Shown piece by piece: positions 1 to 8,220 of a stretch of DNA of 37,676 nucleotides. Source of the stretch: Streptomyces lycii (GTDB taxonomy: Bacteria > Actinomycetota > Actinomycetes > Streptomycetales > Streptomycetaceae); assembly GCF_009735685.1 (NCBI RefSeq), contig NZ_WHPN01000419.1, positions 1 through 37,676 on the forward strand, read 5' to 3'. A model generated the notes under the pieces. It was given only the letters and a program-made list of their open reading frames with translations, had not been told where the DNA came from and did no database searches. The translations under genes and the position numbers were made by a program. Numbering within the stretch: the stretch's first letter is position 1; every line of letters starts with the position of its first letter.

Positions 1-69
1 GCGCCGCCCCGCGTACCCCGGCCCCCCGGGCGCCCGTGTGAGACACCTCACGGACGGCCGCCCGGGCCC

Positions 70-96
70 GGGAATGCGGCACCCGGCATGTGTGTT
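70..96 (+). promoter_or_regulatory. SigR-type promoter (sigRp2-like)
   Basis: GGGAAT at 70-75 and GTT at 94-96 are separated by 18 bases, matching the known SigR consensus (GGAAT, 18-19 bases, GTT). The expected transcript starts near 101-105 and covers the ATG at 151, so it would encode the long SigR' isoform. This is the autoregulatory promoter expected upstream of sigR. Confidence 0.85.
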
Positions 97-150
97 GTGG
101 GGAGCGTCCGCAGATACGGCCGGCAAGCACGACGAGAGGAAGTCCGCCCC

Positions 151-315
151 ATGGGTTCGATCGAGTGCCCCGCGCGCCCGCAGACCACCGGATCGGAGTG
201 GTCGCGCGTCACGCTGGCCGCGCCCGCGTCAGCTCGGGCGGCGGCGGGAGCCGATCGTCGTCTATCCTCCGATTCGAGCGGGACCGGTCTTGGTTCCGCG
301 ACGTCGCTGGAGGAG
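151..315 (+). other. sigR: N-terminal extension of the SigR' isoform
   Basis: An ATG at 151, preceded by AGAGGA at about 133-138, opens in frame with sigR and adds exactly 55 codons before the GTG at 316. In S. coelicolor an unstable larger isoform, SigR', carries an extension of this length and is made from the SigR-dependent promoter; I rely on memory for that. The extension is Ala/Ser-rich with no recognisable domain. The SigR-independent promoter sigRp1 would have to lie inside this stretch; I could not place it. Confidence 0.75.
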
Positions 316-1008
316 GTGGGTCCGGTCACTGGGACCGACGCAGGGACCGACGACGGCCGTGCCGGGAAGCCGGAGGAGGTGCGCGCGACCGAGACCGCGG
401 CCGAGCGCAGCGCGCGTTTCGAGCGGGACGCCCTCCAGTTCCTCGACCAGATGTACTCCGCCGCGCTGCGCATGACCCGTAATCCGGCGGACGCCGAGGA
501 CCTGGTGCAGGAGACGTACGCGAAGGCGTACGGCTCGTTCCACCAGTTCCGCGAGGGCACCAACCTCAAGGCATGGCTCTACCGGATCCTCACCAACACC
601 TTCATCAACTCGTACCGCAAGAAGCAGCGCGAGCCCCAGCGCAGCGCTGCCGAGGAGATCGAGGACTGGCAGCTCGCCCGCGCCGAGTCGCACATGTCCA
701 CCGGTCTGCGCTCCGCGGAGTCGCAGGCGCTGGACCACCTGCCCGACTCGGACGTGAAGTCCGCGCTGCAGGCGATTCCCGAGGAGTTCCGCATCGCGGT
801 CTATCTCGCGGACGTCGAGGGGTTTGCGTACAAGGAGATCGCGGACATCATGGGTACACCCATCGGCACGGTGATGTCCCGCCTGCACCGCGGTCGTCGT
901 CAGCTGCGCGGCCTGCTGGAGGACTACGCCCGCGAGCGCGGGCTGGTTCCCGCAGGGGCCGGCGCCGCGTCGAGTGAGTCGCACGATTCGAAAGGCTCGG
1001 GCTCATGA
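316..1008 (+). CDS. sigR: ECF RNA polymerase sigma factor SigR
   Basis: This is the group-IV sigma factor that directs RNA polymerase to thiol-oxidative stress genes (thioredoxin system, mycothiol metabolism, proteases). The 230-residue product has a region 2 core at about residues 35-105 (NPADAEDLVQETYAKAY, then the basic run NSYRKKQR) and a region 4 helix-turn-helix at about 145-205 (AYKEIADIMGTPIGTVMSRL). The GTG start follows the family length of about 227 residues; AGGAGG lies almost directly against it, so the ribosome site is unusually close. An in-frame ATG at 151 makes the longer SigR'. Its end overlaps the rsrA start as ATGA, so the sigma factor and its antagonist are translationally coupled. 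Identity is very secure; only the start is open. Confidence 0.96.
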   Translation: MGPVTGTDAGTDDGRAGKPEEVRATETAAERSARFERDALQFLDQMYSAALRMTRNPADAEDLVQETYAKAYGSFHQFREGTNLKAWLYRILTNTFINSYRKKQREPQRSAAEEIEDWQLARAESHMSTGLRSAESQALDHLPDSDVKSALQAIPEEFRIAVYLADVEGFAYKEIADIMGTPIGTVMSRLHRGRRQLRGLLEDYARERGLVPAGAGAASSESHDSKGSGS

Positions 1009-1394
1009 GCTGCGGAGACCCACACGAGACTGACTGCTCGGAGGTGCTCGACCACCTCTACGAGTTCCTCGACCGGGAGATGCCCGAGGGGGACTGCGCC
1101 AAGTTCGAGGTGCACTTCGACGAGTGCTCCCCGTGCCTGGAGAAGTACGGACTGGAGCAGGCCGTCAAGAAGCTCGTGAAGCGCTGCTGCGGGCACGACG
1201 ACGTTCCGTCCGACCTGCGGTCCAAGGTCATGGGCCGGATCGAACTGGTCCGGGCGGGGGAGACCCTGCCGGACCGGTCGGTGATGGAACAGCACATCGC
1301 GGACCGCGAGGCGGCCGAACCGGGCGAGGCGGACGCGTCCTCCGGCCCGGCGACCGGCCCCTCGACGGCCACCGCCCGCGCCGACTCGGCCTGA
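1005..1394 (+). CDS. rsrA: Redox-sensing zinc anti-sigma factor RsrA
   Basis: RsrA binds SigR in the reduced, zinc-loaded state and releases it when disulfides form. The 129-residue protein has every expected ZAS-family ligand position: C3, C11, H37, C41, C44, C61 and C62, with the core HFDECSPCLEKY. In S. coelicolor H37, C41 and C44 with C3 or C11 form the zinc site and redox switch. The C-terminal third (about residues 95-129) is a low-complexity Ala/Thr/Ser/Glu tail. The start overlaps the sigR stop by four bases, giving near-equal production with SigR. No clear terminator follows; the next 0.9 kb lacks a convincing gene. Confidence 0.96.
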   Translation: MSCGDPHETDCSEVLDHLYEFLDREMPEGDCAKFEVHFDECSPCLEKYGLEQAVKKLVKRCCGHDDVPSDLRSKVMGRIELVRAGETLPDRSVMEQHIADREAAEPGEADASSGPATGPSTATARADSA

Positions 1395-2316
1395 GGCCGT
1401 AGCCGGGCCCCGTCCGGCGCCCGCTTCCCGGCGCCCACGCGTGACATCCCCGCGCGGTCCTCTGCTGCCCGGGGTTCCCCGAGCCGGACGGACACACCTG
1501 AGCGTCCGCGGCCGGTGCACGAGCGCCTGCCGTTGCGGAAGCGGCAGCCGGGTCACGCAACCGTCGGCCGGTGTGCGAGCGGCAAGCCGGTACATGAGTG
1601 CTGGTCGTCGGCGATCCCGATCCGCTCCGGCCGCCGTGGCAGGGCGGCAGCGAGCAGCTCCCAGGTGCCGAGCACGCAGAGTGCTTCACCGGGGCGGTGT
1701 CCGCGCGTCCTGCGGTGACCGAGCCGTATCCGAGCGCGCCCGGTGCCACCCCGGGCGGCCTTCGGGCGTCCGGGGCGCCCGGGACGGTGGCCGCGCGCCC
1801 AGCCGAGTCACGGCCCGCAGTGGTGTCCGAGGCGGCACCCGGCCGGCCCGACGGGGTCCTTCCGGTCCCGCGACCAGTCGGTCCGGTCCTCCGCAACCGG
1901 TCCCGTCACGACAGCCGGTCCCGCGACCAGTCGGTCCGGTCCACCGCAGCCGGTCCCGTCACGACAGCCGGTCCCGCGACCGCAGCGGGTCCGGTGCGGT
2001 CCACCGCAGCCGGTGCGATCCGGCACGGCGTCCGCGTCCACGTTCACGTCCACGTCCGCGTACGCCTGCGGCTTCGGCAGCGCCTCGCGCAGCGGTGAGC
2101 GCCAGGCGGACTCCGCCCGAGGCGGCGGCGAACGGGACTCGGCGCCCCGGTGTTATTCGGGCTGAGGGCCGACACTTCACCCGATGGTGCGAATCCCGGC
2201 CTGCCCGGACGGGCCAACGCACGGTTTCTCCCCCCCGCGCTCCGGGCGCGGTCCTATTCTCCCCACCCTGGCCCCCTCGCACAGGCGCGCGCAGGGGATC
2301 GCGGGGAGGAGACCCG
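1395..2316. other. Long gene-free gap
   Basis: This 0.9 kb between rsrA and the HD-GYP gene is open in several frames only because stops are rare at this GC content. No frame gives a recognisable domain or a convincing ribosome site until the GGGGAGGAG before 2317. The stretch holds a 53-bp tandem repeat. I see no RNA gene or clear promoter in it. Confidence 0.6.
1862..2020. repeat. 53-bp tandem repeat, two near-perfect copies plus a decayed third
   Basis: The block beginning CCGGTCCCGCGACCAG at 1862 recurs at 1915 with about two mismatches, and a shortened, diverged third copy follows from about 1968 to 2020. It sits in the gap upstream of the HD-GYP gene. Copy number probably varies between strains; no function is evident. 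Confidence 0.75.
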
Positions 2317-4242
2317 ATGCGAGTCGTGCCGCCGGGGGCGTGCGCGTACATCCTGTGCGCCGTGCTCGCCGCGGGGCTCTGCGCGGCTCCCGCCGTGCGC
2401 CCGGACGCCGGCACTCCGTGGGCGGCCGTCGCGCTGCTCGCCTTCCTGTACGCGGTCTGTGAGCAGCTCACCCGGTGTCCCCTCATGGGGCACCGGGCGC
2501 CGGCCGACATGGGTTCGTTCGTACCGGTCCTGCTGGCCGGGACGTTTCTGCTGTCCCCCTCGGCGGCGGCCCTCGTCGCCGTCCCCGGTGCCCTCGCCGG
2601 CCGCGTCGGGCGCCGTCCCGCGTGGCCGCGCCGCGTCTGGCACGCCGCCCAACTGGCCCTCTCCGCCTTCGCCGCCGGGCACGTCTTCCGCGCGCTGGCC
2701 CCCGGCGGCGGCGGACGGCCGGTCGAGGCCGCCGACTTCCCGTACGCGCTGCTGCCCGCCGTCGCCGGCGCGCTGGCCTTCTGCTGCGTGCTCGGCCTGC
2801 TGGAGTGCGGCGTTCTGGTGACGGCCGAACGGATGCCGGCCGGCACCGCCTGCGCCGGGCTGCCGCGCACCGTGGCGCCGTATCTCGCGCACGGCCTCGC
2901 CGGGTTGCTGATGTCCGTCCTCTGGCTCAGTCCGTACGGCCCGGTCGCCGCCCTGCTGGTGCTGCTGCCGATGTACATCTCCTGCTGGATGTACGCGCAG
3001 TACCACCGGGAGCGCACCGCACACCGGTCCACCATCCGGGCGCTGGTCCAGGCGGTCGACATCAAGGACCGCTACACCCGGGGCCACGGCGAGCGCGTGG
3101 GCCGCGCCTCCGCCCTGATCGCCGGTGAGCTGGGCATGGCCGACGACCGGCTGGAGGCCGTGCGCTTCGCCGGACTCCTGCACGACATCGGCAAGCTCGG
3201 GGTGCCCACTCGGCTGCTGCGCAAGGACGGCCCGCTGACCCCCGAGGAGCGCCGGGTCATCGAACTCCACCCCGAGTACGGCCACGAGATCGTGCGCGGC
3301 ATCGCCTTCCTGGAGGAGGCGCGGGCCGCGATCCTGCACCACCACGAGCGGCTGGACGGCAGCGGATACCCGTACGGGCTCTCCGGGCACCGGATACCGG
3401 AGTTCGCGCGGGTCGTCGCCGTCGCCGACGCCTTCGACGCGATGACCTCGAACCGCTCCTACCGGCGCGCGCGGCCGGTGGAGGCCGCGGTCACCGAACT
3501 CCGGCGCTGCGCCGGAACGCAGTTCGACCCGCGCATGGTCCGCGCCCTGGCCCGGGCGATCGACCGCCACGGCTGGCACCCGGCGGTCACCGCCGACATG
3601 CCGCCCCGGCCACCAGCCGCTCCGGATCCCGGCCGGGAGGCCCCTGAGGAGCCCGGCCGGGAGGCCACCGCGGGACCCGGCCGGGATCCCGGGCCGCAGC
3701 CCAGCAGCTCCGGCCCGCATCCCAGCAGCCGGAAGTCCGGGGCGCATCCCAGCAGCCGCCATCCCGGCCCGCAGCCCAGCAGCCGGGGGTCCGGCCCGCA
3801 GTCCGGCTGGAAGCCCGGTCCGCCCGCCGTTCCGGATCGCAGCCCGGACCTCAGCCCGGACCTCAGCCCGGACTTCAGCCCGGACCTCAGCCCGGACCTC
3901 AGCCCGGACTTCAGCCCGGATCGCAGCCCGGACCTCAGCCCGGACCTCAGCCCGGGCCTCAGCGCGGACCGCAGCCCGGACCGCAGCCCGGATTCCGGCC
4001 GGCCCTCCGCTCCGGATTGCGGCCCGCCCTCCGCGCAGGAGTCCGCCCCGGATTCCGCCCCGTCCCCCGCTCCACCCTCCGTCCCGGAGTCCGTTCCGGA
4101 TCCCGTCCCGGAGTCCGTTCCGGAGGCAGGTCCGGCCACGCCCGGCCGGCATTCCGGCCCGGAGCCCGCCCGCGGTGCCGTGATCCCGCGAGGGCGGGGC
4201 CGCCGCCCCGCGGGCGCCTCCTCCGAGGACGGCCACCGGTGA
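2317..4242 (+). CDS. Membrane HD-GYP domain phosphohydrolase with repetitive C-terminal tail
   Basis: The 641-residue product has a hydrophobic N-terminal half (about residues 8-225, roughly six or seven membrane segments) and a cytoplasmic HD-GYP domain at about 235-420. It keeps the diagnostic motifs HDIGK at 289-293 and HHERLDGSGYP ending at residue 352. HD-GYP proteins typically hydrolyse cyclic di-GMP (or cGAMP) with a two- or three-metal centre, and Streptomyces uses c-di-GMP to control development through BldD. That substrate is inferred here. Residues from about 430 on are disordered Pro/Ser/Asp-rich sequence with two repeat types. The ATG at 2317 was chosen because GGGGAGGAG lies 7-15 bases upstream and the membrane segment begins at once; longer readings upstream are low-complexity. 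The stop overlaps the next gene's GTG. Confidence 0.85.
   Translation: MRVVPPGACAYILCAVLAAGLCAAPAVRPDAGTPWAAVALLAFLYAVCEQLTRCPLMGHRAPADMGSFVPVLLAGTFLLSPSAAALVAVPGALAGRVGRRPAWPRRVWHAAQLALSAFAAGHVFRALAPGGGGRPVEAADFPYALLPAVAGALAFCCVLGLLECGVLVTAERMPAGTACAGLPRTVAPYLAHGLAGLLMSVLWLSPYGPVAALLVLLPMYISCWMYAQYHRERTAHRSTIRALVQAVDIKDRYTRGHGERVGRASALIAGELGMADDRLEAVRFAGLLHDIGKLGVPTRLLRKDGPLTPEERRVIELHPEYGHEIVRGIAFLEEARAAILHHHERLDGSGYPYGLSGHRIPEFARVVAVADAFDAMTSNRSYRRARPVEAAVTELRRCAGTQFDPRMVRALARAIDRHGWHPAVTADMPPRPPAAPDPGREAPEEPGREATAGPGRDPGPQPSSSGPHPSSRKSGAHPSSRHPGPQPSSRGSGPQSGWKPGPPAVPDRSPDLSPDLSPDFSPDLSPDLSPDFSPDRSPDLSPDLSPGLSADRSPDRSPDSGRPSAPDCGPPSAQESAPDSAPSPAPPSVPESVPDPVPESVPEAGPATPGRHSGPEPARGAVIPRGRGRRPAGASSEDGHR
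3841..3996 (+). repeat. Thirteen 12-bp coding repeats (SPDL-type tail)
   Basis: Thirteen consecutive 12-base units of the form AGCCCGGACCTC encode four-residue repeats SPDL, SPDF, SPDR and variants near the end of the HD-GYP protein. A looser 27-base array (GPQPSSRGS-like, about 3690-3800) lies just before. Unit length is a multiple of three, so copy changes keep frame. Confidence 0.9.
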
Positions 4243-5564
4243 GAGCGGTACCGCGGAAGGCCCCGGCCGAGCCGTCCCCGGAGGGGGACACGCGGCCGGA
4301 GGCCGGGCCGGACCGTCGCCGGCCCCGCTCCCTGCCCCGCCTCTCCTTCCCGGTCCTTCTGCACACCGCGGCAGCCCTGGCGGCCGCCTGCGCGCTGGCC
4401 TGGACGCTCCGGCAGGGAATCGCGTACCCGGGAACGGCACTGGCCTTCGGCCTGCTGATCGCGTCCGGCGAGTTCCTCCGGTGGGGGCCGGCCCACCGCG
4501 AGGCCGCTCCGCTCGGTGCCGCCGGGGCCCTCGCGTACGCGCTGCTCGGCGAGGTCGGCGGGGAACCGGGCGGACCGGGGGTGGGGCAGGTGGTCGCCGT
4601 GGTGCTCGCCGCCGGCCTGGCCGGGACCGCCCCGCACGTGGCCCTCGGCCGGGAACCCGTCCCCGACCAGCTGTCCCGGCGCGTGCTGTGCGCGGGCTTC
4701 GCCGCCACCTGCTACCAGCCGCTGCACAGCTCCGGCACGCTGGGGGAGTGGACCGGCCACGGCCCGTACCACGCCCTCTTCCTGCTCCTGCTGCTGGTCC
4801 TCACCGCCCTCTGCGACGCGTTGCTGTGCGCGCTGCTGTCCCGCTCCCGCACCGGCTGGCCGCTCGGCCCGCTGCTGCGCGAGGAACTGCGGGCGCTCGT
4901 GGGGATCGGCTCCGCGATGTGCGCGACCGGCGCGGTGATGGCGCTCGCGGTCGCTGTGGCGGGGCTGTGGGCGCTGCCGGTGATCTGCCTGCCGCTGCTG
5001 CTCTCGCAGTTCGCCTGCCGCCGTTACGCGGCCGTGCGGGCCACCTACCGGCAGACGATCACGTCCCTCGCCCGCGCCACGGAGATCGCGGGCTGCACCC
5101 CGGCCGGCCACGCGCGGCGGGTCGCCGAACTGAGCCGGGCCACCGGGCGCGAACTGGGGCTGTCCGAGCCCGGCCTCACCGTCCTGGAGTACGCGGCGCT
5201 GATGCACGACATCGGCCGGCTGTCGATGCCGGATCCGGCCCCCGGCGGGGAGGCGGGGCCGCTGACGGCGGAGCAGCGGCGCAGGGTCGCCCGGCTCGGC
5301 GGCGCGGTCGTACGGCAGACGGGCGTGCCGGAGGAGGTCGCGGTCGTGGTGGAACGGCTCGGGGACCCGTACCGCGAACAGCCGCTGCCCGCGCGCGTCA
5401 TCCGGGCGGTCGACGACTTCGACACCCTGGCGTGCGGCGGCGGGCCCGTGGCGGGCCCGCTGAGCGCCCTGGAGGGGCTCCGGCTGGCCACGGCGGAGAC
5501 GTACGAACCGCGGGTGGTGGAGGCGCTCGCCCGGGCGCTCGCCCGGAACGGCGCGCTGCTCTAG
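4239..5564 (+). CDS. Membrane HD-domain protein, degenerate HD-GYP
   Basis: This 441-residue protein resembles its upstream neighbour in plan: a charged N-terminus, about six hydrophobic segments (about residues 38-260), then an HD-type domain. HD survives as HDIGRL (H323, D324), but the Lys is Arg and where the GYP motif should be the sequence reads ERLGDPYREQPLPARV, so the third metal/GYP signature is gone. The conserved VDDFDTL follows. It probably lost full phosphodiesterase activity and may act as a partner or sensor for the active paralogue; that is inference. The GTG start overlaps the preceding stop (GTGA, 4239-4242), so the two are translationally coupled. Confidence 0.75.
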   Translation: MRAVPRKAPAEPSPEGDTRPEAGPDRRRPRSLPRLSFPVLLHTAAALAAACALAWTLRQGIAYPGTALAFGLLIASGEFLRWGPAHREAAPLGAAGALAYALLGEVGGEPGGPGVGQVVAVVLAAGLAGTAPHVALGREPVPDQLSRRVLCAGFAATCYQPLHSSGTLGEWTGHGPYHALFLLLLLVLTALCDALLCALLSRSRTGWPLGPLLREELRALVGIGSAMCATGAVMALAVAVAGLWALPVICLPLLLSQFACRRYAAVRATYRQTITSLARATEIAGCTPAGHARRVAELSRATGRELGLSEPGLTVLEYAALMHDIGRLSMPDPAPGGEAGPLTAEQRRRVARLGGAVVRQTGVPEEVAVVVERLGDPYREQPLPARVIRAVDDFDTLACGGGPVAGPLSALEGLRLATAETYEPRVVEALARALARNGALL

Positions 5565-5576
5565 CGGTCTCACCCC

Positions 5577-5630
5577 GACCCCGACCCCGACCCCGACGCT
5601 GATCCCGATCCCGATCCCGATCCCGACCCC
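5577..5630. repeat. Nine tandem hexamers, GACCCC/GATCCC
   Basis: Nine units of GAYCCC type run without interruption just after the stop of the degenerate HD gene (three GACCCC, one GACGCT, four GATCCC, one GACCCC). The rest of the gap 5565-6065 is C-rich with no gene I can support; no clear terminator is visible. Confidence 0.85.
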
Positions 5631-6065
5631 GTTCCGGACCGGCCCCGGCCCCGGCCCCGGCCTCGGCCTCGGCCGACCCGGGTCCGTCCCCCGGCCCCGG
5701 CTGCCCCCGGTCCGGACCGGTCCGGCCGACCTCCCCGCCGCCGCTCGCCGCCCCCGCTGCGGCCGCCGTACGGCCTCCCGTCCCGGCCCCTCCAGGTGAC
5801 CGGTCGGTAAGGAGCCGTCCGTCACAGCCGCATGGTTGGATGCGGGAAGAAGCAGGGGGTTGGGGCGCCTTTTACATGGCAAGGAGCAGGGAAGCACCTC
5901 CGGCGGCGCCCGGGGGTGCGGAGTCCGGCCGTGGGGGCCGGGCTGAGACGTCGGACGAAGTGTGGCAGGTTGTCCTCAAGGAGGACGGCACACCTCTCAG
6001 GTGCAGGATCGTGGCCGGCCGCGGCGGGCGGTCAAGGACTCGGAGACAACCGGCAGGCGGGAATC

Positions 6066-7055
6066 GTGAGGATCTTCGGCAAGGTACGGCATCGGCCCTC
6101 CGCCTCGTGGCGGCAGGCGACGGACCGCGCTTTCACGCTGATCGGCGACGGTCGGTACGAGGACGCGGGCACCCTTCTCACCCGCGCCGCCGACCTGGAG
6201 CCCTGGATCTCGGAGTCCTGGTTCAACCTCGCCCTGCTGCACAAGTTCCGGCACGACTGGGAGCAGGCGCGCACCGCGGGCCTGCGCGCCGTCGCCCTGC
6301 TCGACCGGGAGACCGGCGCCCCGGACTGGTGGAACGTCGGCATCGCCGCCACCGCGCTCCAGGACTGGCCGCTGGCCCGGCGCGCCTGGCAGGCGTACGG
6401 CCTCAAGGTGCGGGGCGACCAGGGCGCCGAGGCGCCGGTGGACGAGCCGGTCGGGATGGATCTGGGCAGCGCGGCGGTGCGGCTGTCGCCGGAGGGCGAG
6501 GCCGAGGTGGTCTGGGGACGCCGGCTGGACCCGGCGCGGATCGAGGTGCTGAGCATCCCGCTGCCGTCGTCCGGCCGCCGCTGGGGCGAGGTCGTGCTGC
6601 ACGACGGTGTGCCGCACGGCGAGCGGACCACGGCCGCCGGTCCCTCGTATCCCGTCTTCGACGAGATCGAGCTCTGGGCGCCGTCCCCGGTCCCGACCTG
6701 GGTGGTGCTGCTGGAGGCGGCGACGGAGGCGGACCGGGACGCCCTGGAGCGGCTCGCGGCGGACGCCGGTTTCGCCGCCGAGGACTGGTCGTCGTCGGTG
6801 CGGCTGCTGTGCCGGACGTGTTCGGAGAGCCGGATGCCGAGCGACGAGGGCGAGGGCGGCCATCTGGACCCGCACGACCACAGTGAGCCGGGGCACCCCG
6901 GCCCGCTGGGCCACCGCACCTCGGGCGACCTGTGGGTGGCGGAGCGCGAGTGCGGCATAGCCGCCCCGGCCGGCCTCGTGCGCGGACTGCTCGACGGCTG
7001 GGTCGCGGACAGCCCGGACACCCGGGCGTGGCGGGATCTCGAAGAGGTCTGCTGA
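6066..7055 (+). CDS. TPR-containing conserved hypothetical protein
   Basis: The 329-residue product has two or three TPR-like helical repeats at about residues 10-105 (ATDRAFTLIGDGRYEDAGTL, then SWFNLALLHKFRHDWEQA and WWNVGIAATALQDWPLARRA), followed by a region with no assigned fold and a Cys/His-containing stretch (LLCRTCSESR and a His-rich DPHDHSEPGH at about 250-285). It is soluble, with no signal peptide. The GTG at 6066 was chosen because the conserved-looking sequence RIFGKVRHRP begins there behind GGCGGGA; an in-frame extension to 5832 is possible but low-complexity. It lies 71 bases before the deformylase gene and may share its transcript. The TPR fold points to a protein-protein scaffold; the specific role is unknown. 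Confidence 0.75.
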   Translation: MRIFGKVRHRPSASWRQATDRAFTLIGDGRYEDAGTLLTRAADLEPWISESWFNLALLHKFRHDWEQARTAGLRAVALLDRETGAPDWWNVGIAATALQDWPLARRAWQAYGLKVRGDQGAEAPVDEPVGMDLGSAAVRLSPEGEAEVVWGRRLDPARIEVLSIPLPSSGRRWGEVVLHDGVPHGERTTAAGPSYPVFDEIELWAPSPVPTWVVLLEAATEADRDALERLAADAGFAAEDWSSSVRLLCRTCSESRMPSDEGEGGHLDPHDHSEPGHPGPLGHRTSGDLWVAERECGIAAPAGLVRGLLDGWVADSPDTRAWRDLEEVC

Positions 7056-7069
7056 GCGCGCTTCCCGCG

Positions 7070-7088
7070 GCCCGTACCCTGTACGGGC
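7070..7088 (+). promoter_or_regulatory. Inverted repeat with TACCCT before def
   Basis: GCCCGTAC at 7070-7077 and GTACGGGC at 7081-7088 form a perfect 8-bp inverted repeat around CCT. The same bases contain TACCCT (7075-7080), a good Streptomyces -10 hexamer. It could be a weak terminator of the TPR gene or an operator/promoter for def, whose ATG is 39 bases further on. Confidence 0.4.
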
Positions 7089-7126
7089 AGCAGCACGAGG
7101 GTTCACAGGGAAGGCTTACGGCGGAC

Positions 7127-7792
7127 ATGGCGACGCAGCAGGACAGCGGGCAGCAGGTGGCGGGCGGGAAGGCGTCCCCGGACACCGCGGAGGCGCCGGA
7201 GTTCACCGACGACACGGTGGACGCCGAGGAGCGCGAGGCGGCTCACCGCGCGCGCGGGACGGTCCGGCCGATCACCGTCGTCGGCAATCCCGTGCTGCAC
7301 AAGCGGTGCCGGGACGTCACCGAGTTCGACGACGGGCTCGCGCAGCTGATCGACGACATGTTCGCCAGCCAGCGGGCGGCGGAGGGCGTTGGGCTGGCAG
7401 CCAACCAGATCGGCGTGGACCTGCGCGTCTTCGTCTACGACTGCCCGGACGACAACGGTGTCCGGCATGTCGGCGCGATCTGCAACCCGGTGATCGAGGA
7501 CCTGCCGGCCGAGCGCCGGGTGCTGGACGACTCGGGCGAGGGCTGCCTGTCGGTCCCGACGGCGTACGCCGAGCTGGCGCGGCCCGACTACGCGGTCTGC
7601 CGCGGCCAGGACGCCCGCGGCAACCCGATCGCCGTCCAGGGCACGGGCTACTTCGCCCGCTGCCTCCAGCACGAGACCGACCACCTCAACGGCTATCTCT
7701 ACATCGACCGGCTCTCCAAGCGGGAACGCAAGGAGGCCCTGCGGCAGATGGCGGAGGGCACCCCGCGGTACGAGACGGTGCCGAACGACTGA
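7127..7792 (+). CDS. def: Peptide deformylase
   Basis: The enzyme removes the formyl group from the N-terminal methionine of nascent proteins. All three family motifs are intact in the 221-residue product: GVGLAANQ at 87-94, EGCLS at 138-142, and QHETDH at 181-186, giving metal ligands C140, H182, H186 and catalytic E183. A non-conserved acidic leader of about 45 residues precedes the catalytic domain, longer than in enterobacterial PDF. The ATG at 7127 has AGGGAAGG about 12 bases upstream. Streptomycetes usually carry several deformylase genes, so this may be one paralogue of a set. No fmt partner is adjacent. Confidence 0.93.
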   Translation: MATQQDSGQQVAGGKASPDTAEAPEFTDDTVDAEEREAAHRARGTVRPITVVGNPVLHKRCRDVTEFDDGLAQLIDDMFASQRAAEGVGLAANQIGVDLRVFVYDCPDDNGVRHVGAICNPVIEDLPAERRVLDDSGEGCLSVPTAYAELARPDYAVCRGQDARGNPIAVQGTGYFARCLQHETDHLNGYLYIDRLSKRERKEALRQMAEGTPRYETVPND

Positions 7793-7832
7793 GCGGAGCG
7801 GCGGCGTCCACCGGCCGCCGGAAACGGGCCTC

Positions 7833-8072
7833 ACTGCGCGCCGGCAAGGCTGAGCGGCCCTCCCGGCGCGCCGACCAGGCTGTGATGCGGCCCTCATTGC
7901 GCGCCGGCCAGGCTGAACGCCCCCCCGCACCGGCCGGGCTGGAACGACCCTCCCCGCGCCCGTCACACGGCTCACCCCCGCGCGCCCGACGAGGCGTCAC
8001 GCGGCGTCACACCCGCGGGCCCGACGGCGTGTCACACGGCGTCACACCCGCGCGCCCGACGGGTCGTCACAC
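7833..8072. repeat. Imperfect repeats in the def-peptidase gap
   Basis: The gap 7793-8220 contains three imperfect units of about 30 bases built around GCGCGCCGGCCAGGCTGA (about 7833-7925), then units containing GGCGTCACACCCGCG at 8003-8017 and 8038-8052, 35 bases apart. No gene is supported. The last 120 bases are less repetitive and probably hold the promoter of the exported peptidase. Confidence 0.65.
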
Positions 8073-8124
8073 GGCGGCGGCATCCTTCGCGGATTCCGCC
8101 GCCTTTTGTTCGTCTTTCGTACGG

Positions 8125-8153
8125 TTGACGCGCGTTGAACGGCCCGCCAATCT
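8125..8153 (+). promoter_or_regulatory. Possible promoter of the M15 peptidase gene
   Basis: TTGACG at 8125-8130 is followed after 17 bases by CAATCT at 8148-8153, a moderate vegetative-type promoter about 70 bases ahead of the GTG at 8221. The -35 is good, the -10 weak. Confidence 0.35.
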
Positions 8154-8220
8154 CGTGGGTGTCACTTTTCACCGGTGACTCGGACCGCGTACCGGTGACC
8201 CCGACCGCAGGGAGGCCCCC

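Noticed and set aside
1441..2316. Extension of the HD-GYP protein by 292 residues
   Set aside because: Arg/Pro/Ala-rich, repeat-encoded, with no ribosome site; the ATG at 2317 has GGGGAGGAG and begins the membrane domain.
3459..5897. Minus-strand frame of over 800 codons across the HD genes
   Set aside because: Arg/Gly/Pro-rich shadow opposite two well-supported coupled genes; no recognisable motif.
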